From Sulfitobacter donghicola DSW-25 = KCTC 12864 = JCM 14565 (GTDB lineage: Bacteria > Pseudomonadota > Alphaproteobacteria > Rhodobacterales > Rhodobacteraceae): a DNA stretch of 64,000 bases. The stretch's first letter is position 1. Every line of letters starts with the position of its first letter. The stretch covers positions 1 to 64,000 of the forward strand of contig NZ_JASF01000005.1 of NCBI RefSeq assembly GCF_000622405.1, written 5' to 3'. Made by a program: the position numbers and the translations under genes. The notes below the pieces were generated by a model. That model did no database searches, had not been told where the DNA came from, and saw only the letters and a list, made by a program, of their open reading frames with translations. This document shows positions 8,629 through 18,806 of this stretch, piece after piece.

Positions 8629-9987
8629 ATGAAATCGCGCGCTGCCCTCATCCTTGCAATGGCGTTAAACGCCTGTACCCCCACCAACGTGAGCGAAGTC
8701 TCACGGGCAATGCCCATCGCAAACAGCTCGTTGCCGCCTGTAAAGGTCTTTAGCAACAGCTATCATGCTGGCCCTGTTCGGGCGAACAATGATCTGGCGT
8801 TGGACTTTATCGAGCTTTCTTTCAAATTGGAAAGCGGCCGTGAATTACCCGTTTTCACCCGTTTTGAAGGCCCTGTAACCGTCACAGTTGTGGGGCAACA
8901 GCCCCCCTCCCTTCAGCACGATCTAACGCGCCTTTTGAACCGCCTTCGCACCGAGGCACGGATCAACATCTCGCAGGTGAATGCCCCACGTGCCAACATC
9001 ACGATCAACGCCGTGCCGCGTAAAGAGATCCGCAAACTATTGCCGCAGGCCGCATGTTTTGTCGCCCCCAACGTCAGCACGTTGGACGAATACCGCAAAG
9101 CGCGCAAAACCAAAAAAGCCAACTGGTCCCTGTTGCGCAAACGAGAGCGACTGGCAATTTTCCTGCCCAATGACGTCAGCCCACAAGAAGTGCGCGATTG
9201 TCTGCACGAAGAGGTCGCCCAGTCCCTTGGGCCGCTGAACGATTTGTATCGTCTGCCAGATTCCGTCTTTAACGATGATAACGTCCACACCGTGTTGACC
9301 GGTTTCGATATGCTGATGTTGCGGGCCTATTATTCGCCTCAGCTGCATAACGGTATGTCACGCGGACAGGTGGCAGCCACCCTGCCCCACATCCTACGGC
9401 AGATTAACCCGCGCGGCGAAGCAGCATCAGCCAACTTCCCAACCCGCACACCAATTCAGTGGAAAAAAGCCATTGAAGGTGCCCTTGGGCCAGCCTCATC
9501 GCGCAGTGAACGTTTGGAAGGCGCCTCCGAAGCCTTGCGCATCGCCAAGGCAATGGGTTGGCAGGACCAGCGCCGCGCCTTTGCCCATTACGCCATGGGT
9601 CGCGTTCTGCAACGTGATAACCCGAAAGAAGCACAGCGCCACTATTCCGCAGCCAAACAATATTATGCTGCGACGCCGGGCACCAAATTGCATCAGGCCT
9701 ATGTCGCCACCCAACTTTCGGCCTTTGCCGTAAGTCAGGGCCAAGGCGCCCAAGCGTTGCAATTGATCGCCCCCCATGTGGAAACAGCCCGAGCAAACGA
9801 AAATGCCGCCCTGCTTTCGACTTTGTTGCTGCTACGCGCCGAGGCATTGGATCTGGAAAACCGCCCCTCGGAAGCGAAAGCCGTTCGTATGGACAGTTTG
9901 GGATGGGCACGGTACGGATTTGGCTCAGATTGGGCTGTGCGGGCCAAGCTGCGTGAGATTTCATCGCTCAACCCGCTCAAAGGATAG
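8629..9987 (+). CDS. DUF2927-domain lipoprotein
   Basis: This 452-residue protein has a lipoprotein signal (MKSRAALILAMALNAC, cysteine at residue 16 in a LNAC lipobox), so it is probably anchored in a membrane facing the periplasm. Residues of about 40-270 look like the DUF2927 domain (FRDCLHEEVAQSLGPLNDLY-type segment, here DCLHEEVAQSLGPLNDLYRL). The C-terminal 170 residues are alpha-helical with TPR-like repeats (AFAHYAMGRVLQRDNPKEAQ and following). The HEE element in the DUF2927 region resembles a metalloprotease helix, but enzymatic activity is not established. It lies between the MoxR and VWA genes, suggesting a common function. Confidence 0.8.
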   Translation: MKSRAALILAMALNACTPTNVSEVSRAMPIANSSLPPVKVFSNSYHAGPVRANNDLALDFIELSFKLESGRELPVFTRFEGPVTVTVVGQQPPSLQHDLTRLLNRLRTEARINISQVNAPRANITINAVPRKEIRKLLPQAACFVAPNVSTLDEYRKARKTKKANWSLLRKRERLAIFLPNDVSPQEVRDCLHEEVAQSLGPLNDLYRLPDSVFNDDNVHTVLTGFDMLMLRAYYSPQLHNGMSRGQVAATLPHILRQINPRGEAASANFPTRTPIQWKKAIEGALGPASSRSERLEGASEALRIAKAMGWQDQRRAFAHYAMGRVLQRDNPKEAQRHYSAAKQYYAATPGTKLHQAYVATQLSAFAVSQGQGAQALQLIAPHVETARANENAALLSTLLLLRAEALDLENRPSEAKAVRMDSLGWARYGFGSDWAVRAKLREISSLNPLKG

Positions 9988-10011
9988 CCCGCAAACACAA
10001 AGGGCTAGAGT

Positions 10012-10178
10012 ATGATTGTAATCGGGTTGGCGATTTTGGGCGCTATTATCGGCGGGATGACCGCGCGGAAACGTAACGGAAATCGCAAAGATATCGCTCA
10101 ATACGCAGCTGGCTATGGCATGGCGTTTCTAATTGTGGGTATGTTTCTGACAGTTATCATCGACCGGATTGTCAGCTA

Positions 10179-10179
<1 letters not shown>
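10012..10179 (+). CDS. 55-residue two-segment membrane protein upstream of the VWA gene
   Basis: ATG at 10012 opens a 55-codon frame (MIVIGLAILGAIIGGMTARK, then a basic loop and a second hydrophobic segment YGMAFLIVGMFLTVIIDRI). Its stop TAA overlaps the ATG of the VWA gene by one base (TAATG), a classic coupling arrangement that strongly supports translation. The loop between the two predicted membrane segments is positively charged (RKRNGNRKD), suggesting a hairpin with both ends outside the cytoplasm. I do not recognise a family. It could anchor or regulate the MoxR/VWA machinery. Confidence 0.75.
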
Positions 10180-11366
<1,187 letters not shown>

Positions 11367-11544
11367 ATCCAGCGAGTTTTGCTGGGTTGGCCGAGTTTGT
11401 AGCCCGCACCAATCTGGGGCAAAAATTACAAAAGTCCGCTTAGTGGCCATTTTGACAAATGCTGCAAGATGCACCAAAGTCTGGAGACGGCAGCCGTCCA
11501 ATTAGCATGGTTGGTATTTTGAGATTTAGCAAAAGGTACGTTCC

Positions 11545-12089
11545 ATGAAAGTTGCGACTGTTTTTGGTTTTTTGGTTGCACTTGCGTCAAACGCTGCCTT
11601 TGCCGAAGGCATTCGCTGGAAGCCCGAAACTTTATCGCCTGGCGACTACACCAGCATCGACCAAAGCCAAGGCGGCCTTATCCACCACGTTTTTCGAGGG
11701 AAAGCGGGCCGTTCGTATGTAATTGAGAGTTTTCGCGGCTCGTCGCCATCGGGAAGTCCCGTATTCACTACCTATTTGGATAAAGACGGAAATCAGGTTC
11801 GTTGGGTCAGGCAGGATGGGTTTGAGCTGAAGTTTCGCCCTCACGACTGTACAAGAACTCTTGGACGTTGCCAGTACACGCAAACTGGATCCGATGGGAA
11901 AAAGAAACCCGTTTGAGAATTACAGAGGCTACCCGCAAGGGGCTGAAATTCACTGAGTATGGCGCTGACGGAAAGCCGCTGTTTGGTGGTCAAATTGACC
12001 TAGATGAACGTGGCAATGCAGGGAACGGCAGCTTAAATGGCAATCAAGGCAAGCAACGGTTTCGTTTGGTCAGAAAAGCTTATCAATAG
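11545..12089 (+). pseudogene. Secreted hypothetical protein gene with a frameshift
   Basis: The frame opens at ATG 11545 (after AAAGG) with a clear signal peptide (MKVATVFGFLVALASNAAFA) and stops at 11916. The continuing protein is in the next frame from about 11904 to TAG at 12089 (ETRLRITEATRKGLKF and onward). One missing A in the run at 11899-11903 would restore one protein of about 181 residues. It may be a recent mutation, a sequencing error, or a -1 ribosomal shift; the run has five A's, one short of the classic AAAAAAG. Codon usage and composition are more AT-rich than in the neighbours. Family not recognised. Confidence 0.65.
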
Positions 12090-12159
12090 TCATCATAGAA
12101 ATTCAACAAGCGAGGCATTTTCCTAGCAAAGCTGACATTGGTCTCCGAAAACTCAACGA

Positions 12160-12179
12160 CCGCTCTGTCCGCAGAGCGG
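12160..12179 (+). terminator. GC-rich hairpin after the frameshifted gene
   Basis: CCGCTCTG (12160-12167) and CAGAGCGG (12172-12179) form a perfect 8-bp stem with a TCCG tetraloop, 70 bp after the end of the frameshifted gene. There is no T-run, so termination is plausible but not proven. Confidence 0.45.
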
Positions 12180-12230
12180 ACTAAGCTATTAGTCCCTTGC
12201 TCCTGCCCGTATCAACACCATATTAAACCC

Positions 12231-12914
12231 ATGATCAAAACCATCCCCATCCTGCTGGCCGTTCTTTATGGTCTGGCCATGTATCGTTTCTCCGTTTGGC
12301 GCACGGGGCGTGAGCTGGACGAAAAATCAACCGTATTGGCCGACCCGGAACTGGTCGAGATGAGCAACAAGATGGCCCATGCGCTGGATTTGGCGCGGAT
12401 CAAGGTGCATATTTATGAGATCGAGCCCGTGAACGGGCTTGCCGCCCCTGACGGGCGTATCTTCATCACCCGTGGTTTCTATAACAAATTCCGCGCTGGC
12501 GAGGTCACCGCCGATGAATTGGCCAGCGTCATCGCCCATGAGCTGGGCCATGTCGCCCTTGGCCACTCGCGCCGCCGCATGATCGATTTTTCCGGCCAGA
12601 ACGCCATGCGCGCGGCGCTTGGCATGGTGCTTAGCCGTATTATCCCAGGCATTGGGGTGTGGATTGCTAATGGGCTGACATCGCTGCTGGCGGCGAAACT
12701 ATCGCGCAGTGATGAGTTTGAGGCCGACGCCTATGCGGCCGCGCTATTGACCAAAGCCGGCATCGGCATTGCGCCGCAAATCTCACTGTTTGAAAAGCTG
12801 GATGCGCTGACGCAAACTGGTGGTGGGCGCCCGCCCGCGTGGCTATTGACCCACCCCCATACCAAGGATCGCATCGCCGCGCTGGAAAAGATGAAACTAG
12901 AATGGGAACGCTAA
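12231..12914 (+). CDS. M48-family metalloprotease, membrane-anchored
   Basis: This 227-residue zinc metalloprotease of the HtpX/M48 type carries the active-site helix VIAHELGHVALGH near residue 100 and the third zinc ligand in SRSDEFEADAYAA. An N-terminal hydrophobic segment (IPILLAVLYGLAMY) should anchor it in the inner membrane. I start at the ATG 12231; upstream in-frame codons to 12138 give non-conserved-looking sequence across the hairpin. There is no strong ribosome site. It is a single gene, convergent with the PIN-domain gene. Likely role is membrane or periplasmic protein quality control. Confidence 0.85.
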   Translation: MIKTIPILLAVLYGLAMYRFSVWRTGRELDEKSTVLADPELVEMSNKMAHALDLARIKVHIYEIEPVNGLAAPDGRIFITRGFYNKFRAGEVTADELASVIAHELGHVALGHSRRRMIDFSGQNAMRAALGMVLSRIIPGIGVWIANGLTSLLAAKLSRSDEFEADAYAAALLTKAGIGIAPQISLFEKLDALTQTGGGRPPAWLLTHPHTKDRIAALEKMKLEWER

Positions 12915-12949
12915 ACCAGCAAGTTACCGACCATTCCTAACCCAAAACA

Positions 12950-13495
12950 TCAATCAGAAACCAGCGCCTTGCCAAGGCGCGGCAGGCGGGCTTTCTTCAT
13001 CAACGATCGCAGGGTCCAATCCTCCCCCGACAGGCGGCGTGCCTCGGCTAGAACAGCTTCGGCAACGGGTTTCACGGCCTCTGGAGCGGCTTGGAAATGG
13101 CCCAGCAGAAAGGCGTCAGGGTCGTTACGGCTCAGCCCTTCTTCGGCCAGAATACCGCGCGGGAAATCCTTGGCGTTCATCGTCACAATGCCGTCTGCAT
13201 TGCCGTGAACCGCGGCTGCCAAAACGTGGATATCATTTGCATCAGGCAGCCACAGCCGCGCCTCTAACCCCGCGTGACGTGGGACAGACGCCTTGGGAAA
13301 GGCTGCTTGCAGCATCGCCACTTCGCCCCGCGCAATCGCTTCGCCCTCTGGGCCCAGCTTGCGTGCGGCCAGTGCCCATTCTTCCAGAATGCGGTCTGAC
13401 CACAGCGGCGTGTAGGCCCCCGTGCGCGCGACGCCCAGCAACATCTCCCGCATGACGGTGGGATAGATTACACAGGCGTCGAGCAGCATTTTCAT
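12950..13495 (-). CDS. PIN-domain protein (putative RNase)
   Basis: This 181-residue protein begins MKMLLDACVIYPTVMREML, with an early aspartate (D7) typical of PIN nucleases, and has further acidic residues at NDIHVLAAAVHGNADGIVTMNAKDFP. The start ATG (13495) lies four bases after the stop of the RNA methyltransferase gene, so the pair is one operon. No antitoxin precedes it, so this is not an obvious VapBC toxin. In Rhodobacter the same pair (PIN protein plus RlmI-like methyltransferase) is adjacent, which points to a role in RNA metabolism. Confidence 0.8.
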   Translation of the reverse strand: MKMLLDACVIYPTVMREMLLGVARTGAYTPLWSDRILEEWALAARKLGPEGEAIARGEVAMLQAAFPKASVPRHAGLEARLWLPDANDIHVLAAAVHGNADGIVTMNAKDFPRGILAEEGLSRNDPDAFLLGHFQAAPEAVKPVAEAVLAEARRLSGEDWTLRSLMKKARLPRLGKALVSD

Positions 13496-13499
13496 GAGG

Positions 13500-14711
13500 T
13501 TACAGGTGGAAGAACAGGGATTTAAGATACCCTGTCTCGGCCAATTGGGGCAGTTGCGGGTGATCTGCGCCCGCAAACCCTGTGTGGATCAGGCTGGGTC
13601 GGCGCCCTGCACGGCCAACACCGCGCACAGAGGCGCTGCGGAAGGCCGTCAGATCCGCCGCATGCGAGCATGAGCATAGCCCCAGAATGCCGCCCTCAGC
13701 GACCAAAGGCGCCGCAAGCCGCGCGATACGTTCATAGGCACGCAGACCCGCTTCCAAGGCTGGTTTTGCAGGGGCAAAGGCAGGTGGGTCGCAGATGACG
13801 ACATCAAATTCGGCGCCTTCGGCGCGCAAGGCTGCAAGCACGTCAAATGCGTCCCCCTGACGGGTGCTCACACGGTCAGAAACGCCCATCGCTGCCGCAC
13901 CTTCTTCGGCCAAGGCAAGCGCTGGTGCCGATCCATCAACGCAGAGCGCAGAAGCCGCGCCGCCTGCCACTGCGGCAAGGCCAAAGCCCCCCACATGGGA
14001 AAACACATCCAGCACCCGCGCACCGCGCGACAGTGTCGCAGCAAAAGCGTGGTTGGGGCGCTGGTCATAGAAAATACCTGTCTTTTGGCCCCCTGTGAGG
14101 TCCGCCATATAAGTGGCACCGTTCATCAAAACAGGCACAGCCGCATCTGGCGCCTTGCCCGCCAGAACGCCGCTCACATCGTCGAGCCCTTCAAGGCTGC
14201 GCGTGCGGCCTGAGGCGTTCTTCAGGACATTTTTAACGCCTGTGACCTCAATCAAAGCAGCGGTCAGCGGCTCGATCAACGCGTCAGACCAAGCGGCGTT
14301 GGGCTGGATCACGCAGGTATCGCCAAAGCGGTCGATAATCACACCGGGCAGCACGTCGCCTTCGGCATGGACCAGACGGTAGAAAGGCGCGTCAAACATC
14401 CGCTCGCGCAGGGCCAGCGCGCGGCGCAAATGGCCGGCCATCCATGCCTGATCAATCACCGCTTCGGGATCTGCATCCATCATACGGCAAATGATTTTAG
14501 AGTTCGGATTGACCGTCACCACCCCCAAAGGCTGGCGCAGGCTGTCCTCCAGCACCGCGATCGCACCAGCGGCAAGCCCCTTGGTGCGGCGGTCTGTGAC
14601 CAACTCGTTTGCATAAACCCAAGGCGCACCATGACGAATGGCGCGCGCGTTGGCCTTTGGCATAAGGCGTACAACGGGGAGCGGGGCGGATGTGGAAAAG
14701 GGCGCTGTCAT
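13500..14711 (-). CDS. RlmI-like class I SAM-dependent rRNA methyltransferase
   Basis: This 403-residue enzyme has an N-terminal PUA-like region (PKANARAIRHGAPWVYANEL), the RlmI-type central domain with RLVHAEGDVLPGVIIDRFGD, and a Rossmann methyltransferase domain (VLDVFSHVGGFGLAAVAGGA; catalytic-type motif VICDPPAFAP). A cysteine pair, LCSCSHA, near the C-terminus matches the 5-methylcytosine 23S rRNA methyltransferase family. The start at 14711 is close behind GGAAGGGCG. It is followed closely by the PIN-domain gene. Confidence 0.85.
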   Translation of the reverse strand: MTAPFSTSAPLPVVRLMPKANARAIRHGAPWVYANELVTDRRTKGLAAGAIAVLEDSLRQPLGVVTVNPNSKIICRMMDADPEAVIDQAWMAGHLRRALALRERMFDAPFYRLVHAEGDVLPGVIIDRFGDTCVIQPNAAWSDALIEPLTAALIEVTGVKNVLKNASGRTRSLEGLDDVSGVLAGKAPDAAVPVLMNGATYMADLTGGQKTGIFYDQRPNHAFAATLSRGARVLDVFSHVGGFGLAAVAGGAASALCVDGSAPALALAEEGAAAMGVSDRVSTRQGDAFDVLAALRAEGAEFDVVICDPPAFAPAKPALEAGLRAYERIARLAAPLVAEGGILGLCSCSHAADLTAFRSASVRGVGRAGRRPSLIHTGFAGADHPQLPQLAETGYLKSLFFHL

Positions 14712-14750
14712 AGCGCCCTTCCCTAGTCGGTTCCCATGAGAAGGGAAAGC

Positions 14751-15494
14751 CTAGATTCTGTTGACCAGCTGGTAGAAGCCGAAAGAAGCGTTCTTATAAC
14801 CTGCGGGTTCGGTCATCTCTTGGCGAATAACTTCGGCCAGATGGCCAGAGATACGGACCTTTTGGGTCAGGCCACGGGCCTCGGCACTGATCGCCTGCTG
14901 ACCGCCAAAGGCTTCGAGGTCGGTTGTGATCTGGCGCGGCTCTGACAGGAACTCACCTGTGGCGGCATCGCGCAGTACCATTTTGAAAACGATGTGGTGA
15001 TCGCCGCCCACGGTATAGCGCGCTTTTTCACTCAGCGCGTGGAAACGGACAACTTCGATGTCCAAAAGAACAGGCACCGGACCTTGGAACGTGGACACGC
15101 CAGCGGTCATCGCGTCATGAACGATCTTAGACACCTGCGCATGACGGTTGCCAATCGGGTCTTCACGCCAAACGATATCACCGTTCGGGTAATACCGGTT
15201 TGCTTCGGAGACTTTCAGCGACGTCGGAACGCTAACGTTCACCTTAGCTACGTTGATCTGGCGCAGGATTGCTGCGGGCAGGATCGTGCGTGGCGCTTGT
15301 TTTTGTTCGGAAACGGTGCGGACAGTGCGTCGAACATTTGATTCAGATACAATTGACACATCTGTTTGCGAATAAGTCGCCCTTGGCGGTTGTTGTTCAC
15401 TAAAAGGCGCATCGCGGCTCACGATATCTGCGCCACCACAAGCACTCAGAGCGGCACCAATACTCAGGGCGCATGCAAGCTTGATCATTTTCAT
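14751..15494 (-). CDS. Lipoprotein, DUF6778-like
   Basis: This 247-residue protein has a lipoprotein signal (LACALSIGAALSACGG, cysteine at residue 19). The rest resembles the Rhodobacterales DUF6778 family (PVPVLLDIEVVRFHALSEKA, HIVFKMVLRDAATGEFL), which looks related to periplasmic lipoproteins of outer-membrane assembly. The start follows GAGGAG. A textbook CtrA-type site (15597-15611) lies about 105 bp upstream, suggesting cell-cycle or motility-linked regulation, which is an inference. Confidence 0.75.
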   Translation of the reverse strand: MKMIKLACALSIGAALSACGGADIVSRDAPFSEQQPPRATYSQTDVSIVSESNVRRTVRTVSEQKQAPRTILPAAILRQINVAKVNVSVPTSLKVSEANRYYPNGDIVWREDPIGNRHAQVSKIVHDAMTAGVSTFQGPVPVLLDIEVVRFHALSEKARYTVGGDHHIVFKMVLRDAATGEFLSEPRQITTDLEAFGGQQAISAEARGLTQKVRISGHLAEVIRQEMTEPAGYKNASFGFYQLVNRI

Positions 15495-15596
15495 CTCGGT
15501 CTCCTCAGGTCAACGGACCTAAAACTGGTTACAAACCCAGTTTTGTCCGCCGATTGAGGCAAGTTTGAGACAAATTCGCGCCAGACTTAGCACAAA

Positions 15597-15611
15597 TTAA
15601 CGATTTGTTAA
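15597..15611. promoter_or_regulatory. Consensus CtrA-type binding site
   Basis: TTAACGATTTGTTAA matches the full CtrA consensus TTAA-N7-TTAA exactly. It is upstream of the DUF6778-like lipoprotein gene (start 15494, minus strand) and downstream of the small gene at 15642-15911. CtrA is the master response regulator of alphaproteobacteria and in Rhodobacterales controls motility, gene transfer agents and related traits. Position at about -100 suits an upstream activator site. Confidence 0.55.
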
Positions 15612-15641
15612 CTTAACTTGAAGGAACCTAGTCTGGATCAA

Positions 15642-15911
15642 TCAATCCCGTTTACGGCTGCGCCACCCCCCGCGCCGCCGCGGTGTAGCGATTGAATGTA
15701 ACCCCTCGGCCAGAACTTCGGACATCGGATGTTCTGGATCCTGACCATAGCGCTCTAGCAAACGGCGCATGGCAGGATGGGTTTCCGCCCCCTCTTCAAG
15801 GCTCAGCGCCCAATCCAAAAAGATTGACCGGCATTCCGATTTTGAGACCCCTTCAATCCGATAGGCTTCATAGATCAAGCCCTTTGGGTCATCAGATGTG
15901 ACTTTTTCCAT
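15642..15911 (-). CDS. Small hypothetical protein, co-translated with glnE
   Basis: This 89-residue protein has an acidic centre and a strongly basic C-terminus (ATPRRRGGWRSRKRD). The ATG shares one base with the glnE stop (TAATG), so it is translationally coupled to glnE. It has no signal peptide or membrane segment. I do not recognise a family. Coupling suggests a nitrogen-regulation or housekeeping link, but nothing in the sequence identifies it. Confidence 0.7.
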   Translation of the reverse strand: MEKVTSDDPKGLIYEAYRIEGVSKSECRSIFLDWALSLEEGAETHPAMRRLLERYGQDPEHPMSEVLAEGLHSIATPRRRGGWRSRKRD

Positions 15912-18712
15912 TACGTATCTCCAGTGGAAAATTTTACCAGCGCCATGGAAATAATGCTGTCTGCGACTTCATAAGTCTGTGCCAGTTGCGCCTCTAATGC
16001 CTGAACCGTGTCGTTTTCCGCAACCTGTATAACCGAATGGACCAAAAACCGCTGCGTCGCATTTCGCAAAGCGCCAAGGTCTAGCGGCTTGGACGAGAGC
16101 AGGCGCGTGGCGGATTGAAGCGACCACAGGCATTCATACGCGTCGTTTAGGCGTTTCTCGTCCTCCTGCGATATCACCCCCGCAGCCTGCGCCGCGGCCA
16201 GACCTGCGGGAATATCCCGTGCAACGATCCCCCCGATCAGGGCACCAGCCTGCGCAAATAATTCGATATCTTGCAAACGCCCTGCGCCTATTTTGGCATC
16301 CAGCACCCCTTCTGCCGATTTTGCCGCAGCAATCCGCGCGCGCATCTCGGCGGTTTGGGTGCAGACATATTGGACATCGCGTTTCGACCTTACAATGTCT
16401 GCGCGCAAGGTTTCCACCGCCTGCCCAAGAACATCCGGCCCCGCGATCACTTCGGCGCGGGTCAGGGCCAGATGCTCCCACAGCCATGCCTCGTTTTTCT
16501 GATAGCTGTCGAAACTCTCAAGCGATGTCGCCACCGGCCCTTTGTTCCCTGAAGGGCGCAGACGCAAATCCAGCTCATACAGCCGCCCATGCGCCATGGG
16601 GGCGCTCATCGCGGTAATCATCGCCTGTGTCAGCCGCGCGTAATACTGGCGCGCAGCCAAAGGGCGCGGCCCCTCTGATGCTTCTACCCCATCCGCATCA
16701 TAGATCACAATCATATCCAGATCGGATTGCGCGGTCAGCCGCCCCGCCCCAAGCGAGCCCATCCCGACAATGACCGCCCCCTTTCCCGGAGGTGGGCCAT
16801 GGCGGCGCGAGATTTCAGCGATGACAACAGGCCACAGGGCCCGCAAAACAGCGCGCGCCAGATCGCTATACTGCTCGGCCGCCTGTGCCCCATCCGTCAG
16901 ACCGCGCAGATGATGCACCCCGATCCGGAAATGCCATTCGCGCGCCCAGACCCGCGTGCCATCCAACTGGGTTTCATAGTCATCCAGCTCTTTCAGGCGG
17001 GTGCCAAGGGCCGCGGCCAACGCCTCTTCACCAGGCCAATCGGCAAAGAAATCACCCCCGATCACCGCATCCAGAACAGAGGCGTTGCGCGACAGATGCG
17101 CCGCCAGCATCGGAGAGACCGATACGATATCAATCAACAGATCGGATAATTGCGGATTGGCCTTGAGCAAGGAAAACAGCTGCACACCAGCAGGCAAGCC
17201 GCCCAGAAACCCGTCAAAAGCCAATAGCGCCTCATCCGGTTTATCCGCCTGCGCCAAACGGCCCAGCAAATCCGGCTTTAGCTGCTCAAACAATTCTGAT
17301 CCGCGATCCGACCTGAGCGCCGGATAGTTTGGCCAACGATCCATAACCGCGACGTCAAACTCATGGGCCAGTTCAGGTTCGGCTGTGCCACTGGCTTCGG
17401 CAAAGAACCCTTCGGTGATTTCATGGACCGCGCCCAGACGGTCGCGCAGCTCTTGCTCCAGCGCGGATTGATCCATATCCATCATCGCCGCAATCCGCGC
17501 CATACCTTCTGGCGATTTGGGCAGCGTATGGGTTTGGGCATCCTGCACCATCTGCAAACGGTGTTCGACCGTGCGGTGGAACGTATAGTGATCTGTCAGC
17601 GTTTCTGCGGCGTCTTGGGGCACCCATCCTTTTGCCGCCAGCGTCGCAAGCCCTTCTTTGGTGCCGCGCAGGCGTAACCCCGCGTCGCGCCCGCCCGCAA
17701 TCAACTGGCGGGTCTGGGTAAAAAATTCGATCTCGCGGATGCCACCACGGCCCAGTTTCATGTTGTGACCAGGCAGGGTGATCTCTCCGCCGAGGCCTTT
17801 ATGCTCGCGAATGGCGAGGCGCATGTCATGGGCATCCTGAATGGCGGCGAAGTCCAGATGCCTGCGCCAGACAAACGGGCGCAGGGTTTGCAAAAACCCC
17901 TCGCCCACGGCGATGTCACCCGCACAGGGGCGCGCCTTGATATAGGCGGCGCGTTCCCACGTGCGCCCAAGGCTTTCGTAATAGCGTTCGGCTGCCAGCA
18001 GCCCCACGCAAACGGGGGTGACCGCAGGATCAGGGCGCAGACGCAGATCGGTGCGAAACACATAGCCCTCGGCGGTGATCTCGCTGAGGGTAGAGGCCAT
18101 CGCGCGTGTGGCTTTGATCAACCCTGCCCGCGCCTCTTGAAAGTCATCGGGATCATAGCGGCTTTCGTCAAAGAGGCAGATCAGATCGATATCGGAAGAA
18201 TAATTCAACTCGCCCGCGCCCATCTTGCCCATCGCCAGTACGGTCATGCCCCCACCGGTTTCGGCGTCTTCCTCGACCAATCCCGGCAATTTTCCGCGCC
18301 GAATCTGAGCGGCAACGGCCACCCGCAACGCCGCCTGTGTGGCCGCATCAGCATAATCCGTCAGCGCGCCCGTGACCTCCTCCAATGACCAAGCCCCGCC
18401 AAGATCGGCCAAAGCGCTGAGCAACGCCACCCGCCGCTTACCCTGCCGCAATCCAGAACTTAGCGTATCGGCCTGAAGCACCTCTGGCGCTGTTAACACC
18501 CCAGCGAGCGCGGCTTCGGGGTCGTCCAATGCGCCCTCTAGCCACGCGGCCTCTTTCTCGATCAAACTACGTAGATACGGGGCCAAGGCGGCCGTACTGG
18601 CCAATAGCGGGCGAATTGCGCGATCAAAACGATCAAGCTGCAAATCATCATCTGCCTCCCCGATCAAACGGGGGCATCGGGTAAGGCGGCTGGAAAGGTT
18701 TTTGTTGTTCAT
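15911..18712 (-). CDS. glnE: Bifunctional glutamine synthetase adenylyltransferase/adenylyl-removing enzyme
   Basis: GlnE adds AMP to glutamine synthetase when nitrogen is plentiful and removes it when nitrogen is scarce, under PII control. The protein (933 residues from the ATG at 18712) contains the two expected nucleotidyltransferase sites: GKMGAGELNYSSDIDLICLF in the N-terminal adenylyl-removing half, and GMGSLGAGRLTAQSDLDMIV in the C-terminal adenylylating half. A TTG start at 18760 would add 16 residues; neither start has a strong ribosome site. It shares its upstream region with the divergent DUF2852 gene, where a repeated element (18807-18885) is found. Confidence 0.93.
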   Translation of the reverse strand: MNNKNLSSRLTRCPRLIGEADDDLQLDRFDRAIRPLLASTAALAPYLRSLIEKEAAWLEGALDDPEAALAGVLTAPEVLQADTLSSGLRQGKRRVALLSALADLGGAWSLEEVTGALTDYADAATQAALRVAVAAQIRRGKLPGLVEEDAETGGGMTVLAMGKMGAGELNYSSDIDLICLFDESRYDPDDFQEARAGLIKATRAMASTLSEITAEGYVFRTDLRLRPDPAVTPVCVGLLAAERYYESLGRTWERAAYIKARPCAGDIAVGEGFLQTLRPFVWRRHLDFAAIQDAHDMRLAIREHKGLGGEITLPGHNMKLGRGGIREIEFFTQTRQLIAGGRDAGLRLRGTKEGLATLAAKGWVPQDAAETLTDHYTFHRTVEHRLQMVQDAQTHTLPKSPEGMARIAAMMDMDQSALEQELRDRLGAVHEITEGFFAEASGTAEPELAHEFDVAVMDRWPNYPALRSDRGSELFEQLKPDLLGRLAQADKPDEALLAFDGFLGGLPAGVQLFSLLKANPQLSDLLIDIVSVSPMLAAHLSRNASVLDAVIGGDFFADWPGEEALAAALGTRLKELDDYETQLDGTRVWAREWHFRIGVHHLRGLTDGAQAAEQYSDLARAVLRALWPVVIAEISRRHGPPPGKGAVIVGMGSLGAGRLTAQSDLDMIVIYDADGVEASEGPRPLAARQYYARLTQAMITAMSAPMAHGRLYELDLRLRPSGNKGPVATSLESFDSYQKNEAWLWEHLALTRAEVIAGPDVLGQAVETLRADIVRSKRDVQYVCTQTAEMRARIAAAKSAEGVLDAKIGAGRLQDIELFAQAGALIGGIVARDIPAGLAAAQAAGVISQEDEKRLNDAYECLWSLQSATRLLSSKPLDLGALRNATQRFLVHSVIQVAENDTVQALEAQLAQTYEVADSIISMALVKFSTGDT

Positions 18713-18806
18713 AGGGCCAGAATTGCCCGTGTCGGGGGGCGCGTCAATGATCTGTGTCAAAATTCTTTTCCGCCCATCCGACTGAAATAAAAGAATTAAA
18801 AAGAAA

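Noticed and set aside
11899..11904. Classic programmed -1 frameshift site
   Set aside because: Only five A's precede G; the canonical heptamer A-AAA-AAG needs six, and no stimulatory stem is evident just downstream.
12950..13495. VapC-type toxin of a toxin-antitoxin pair
   Set aside because: No antitoxin gene precedes it; it is coupled to an RNA methyltransferase gene.
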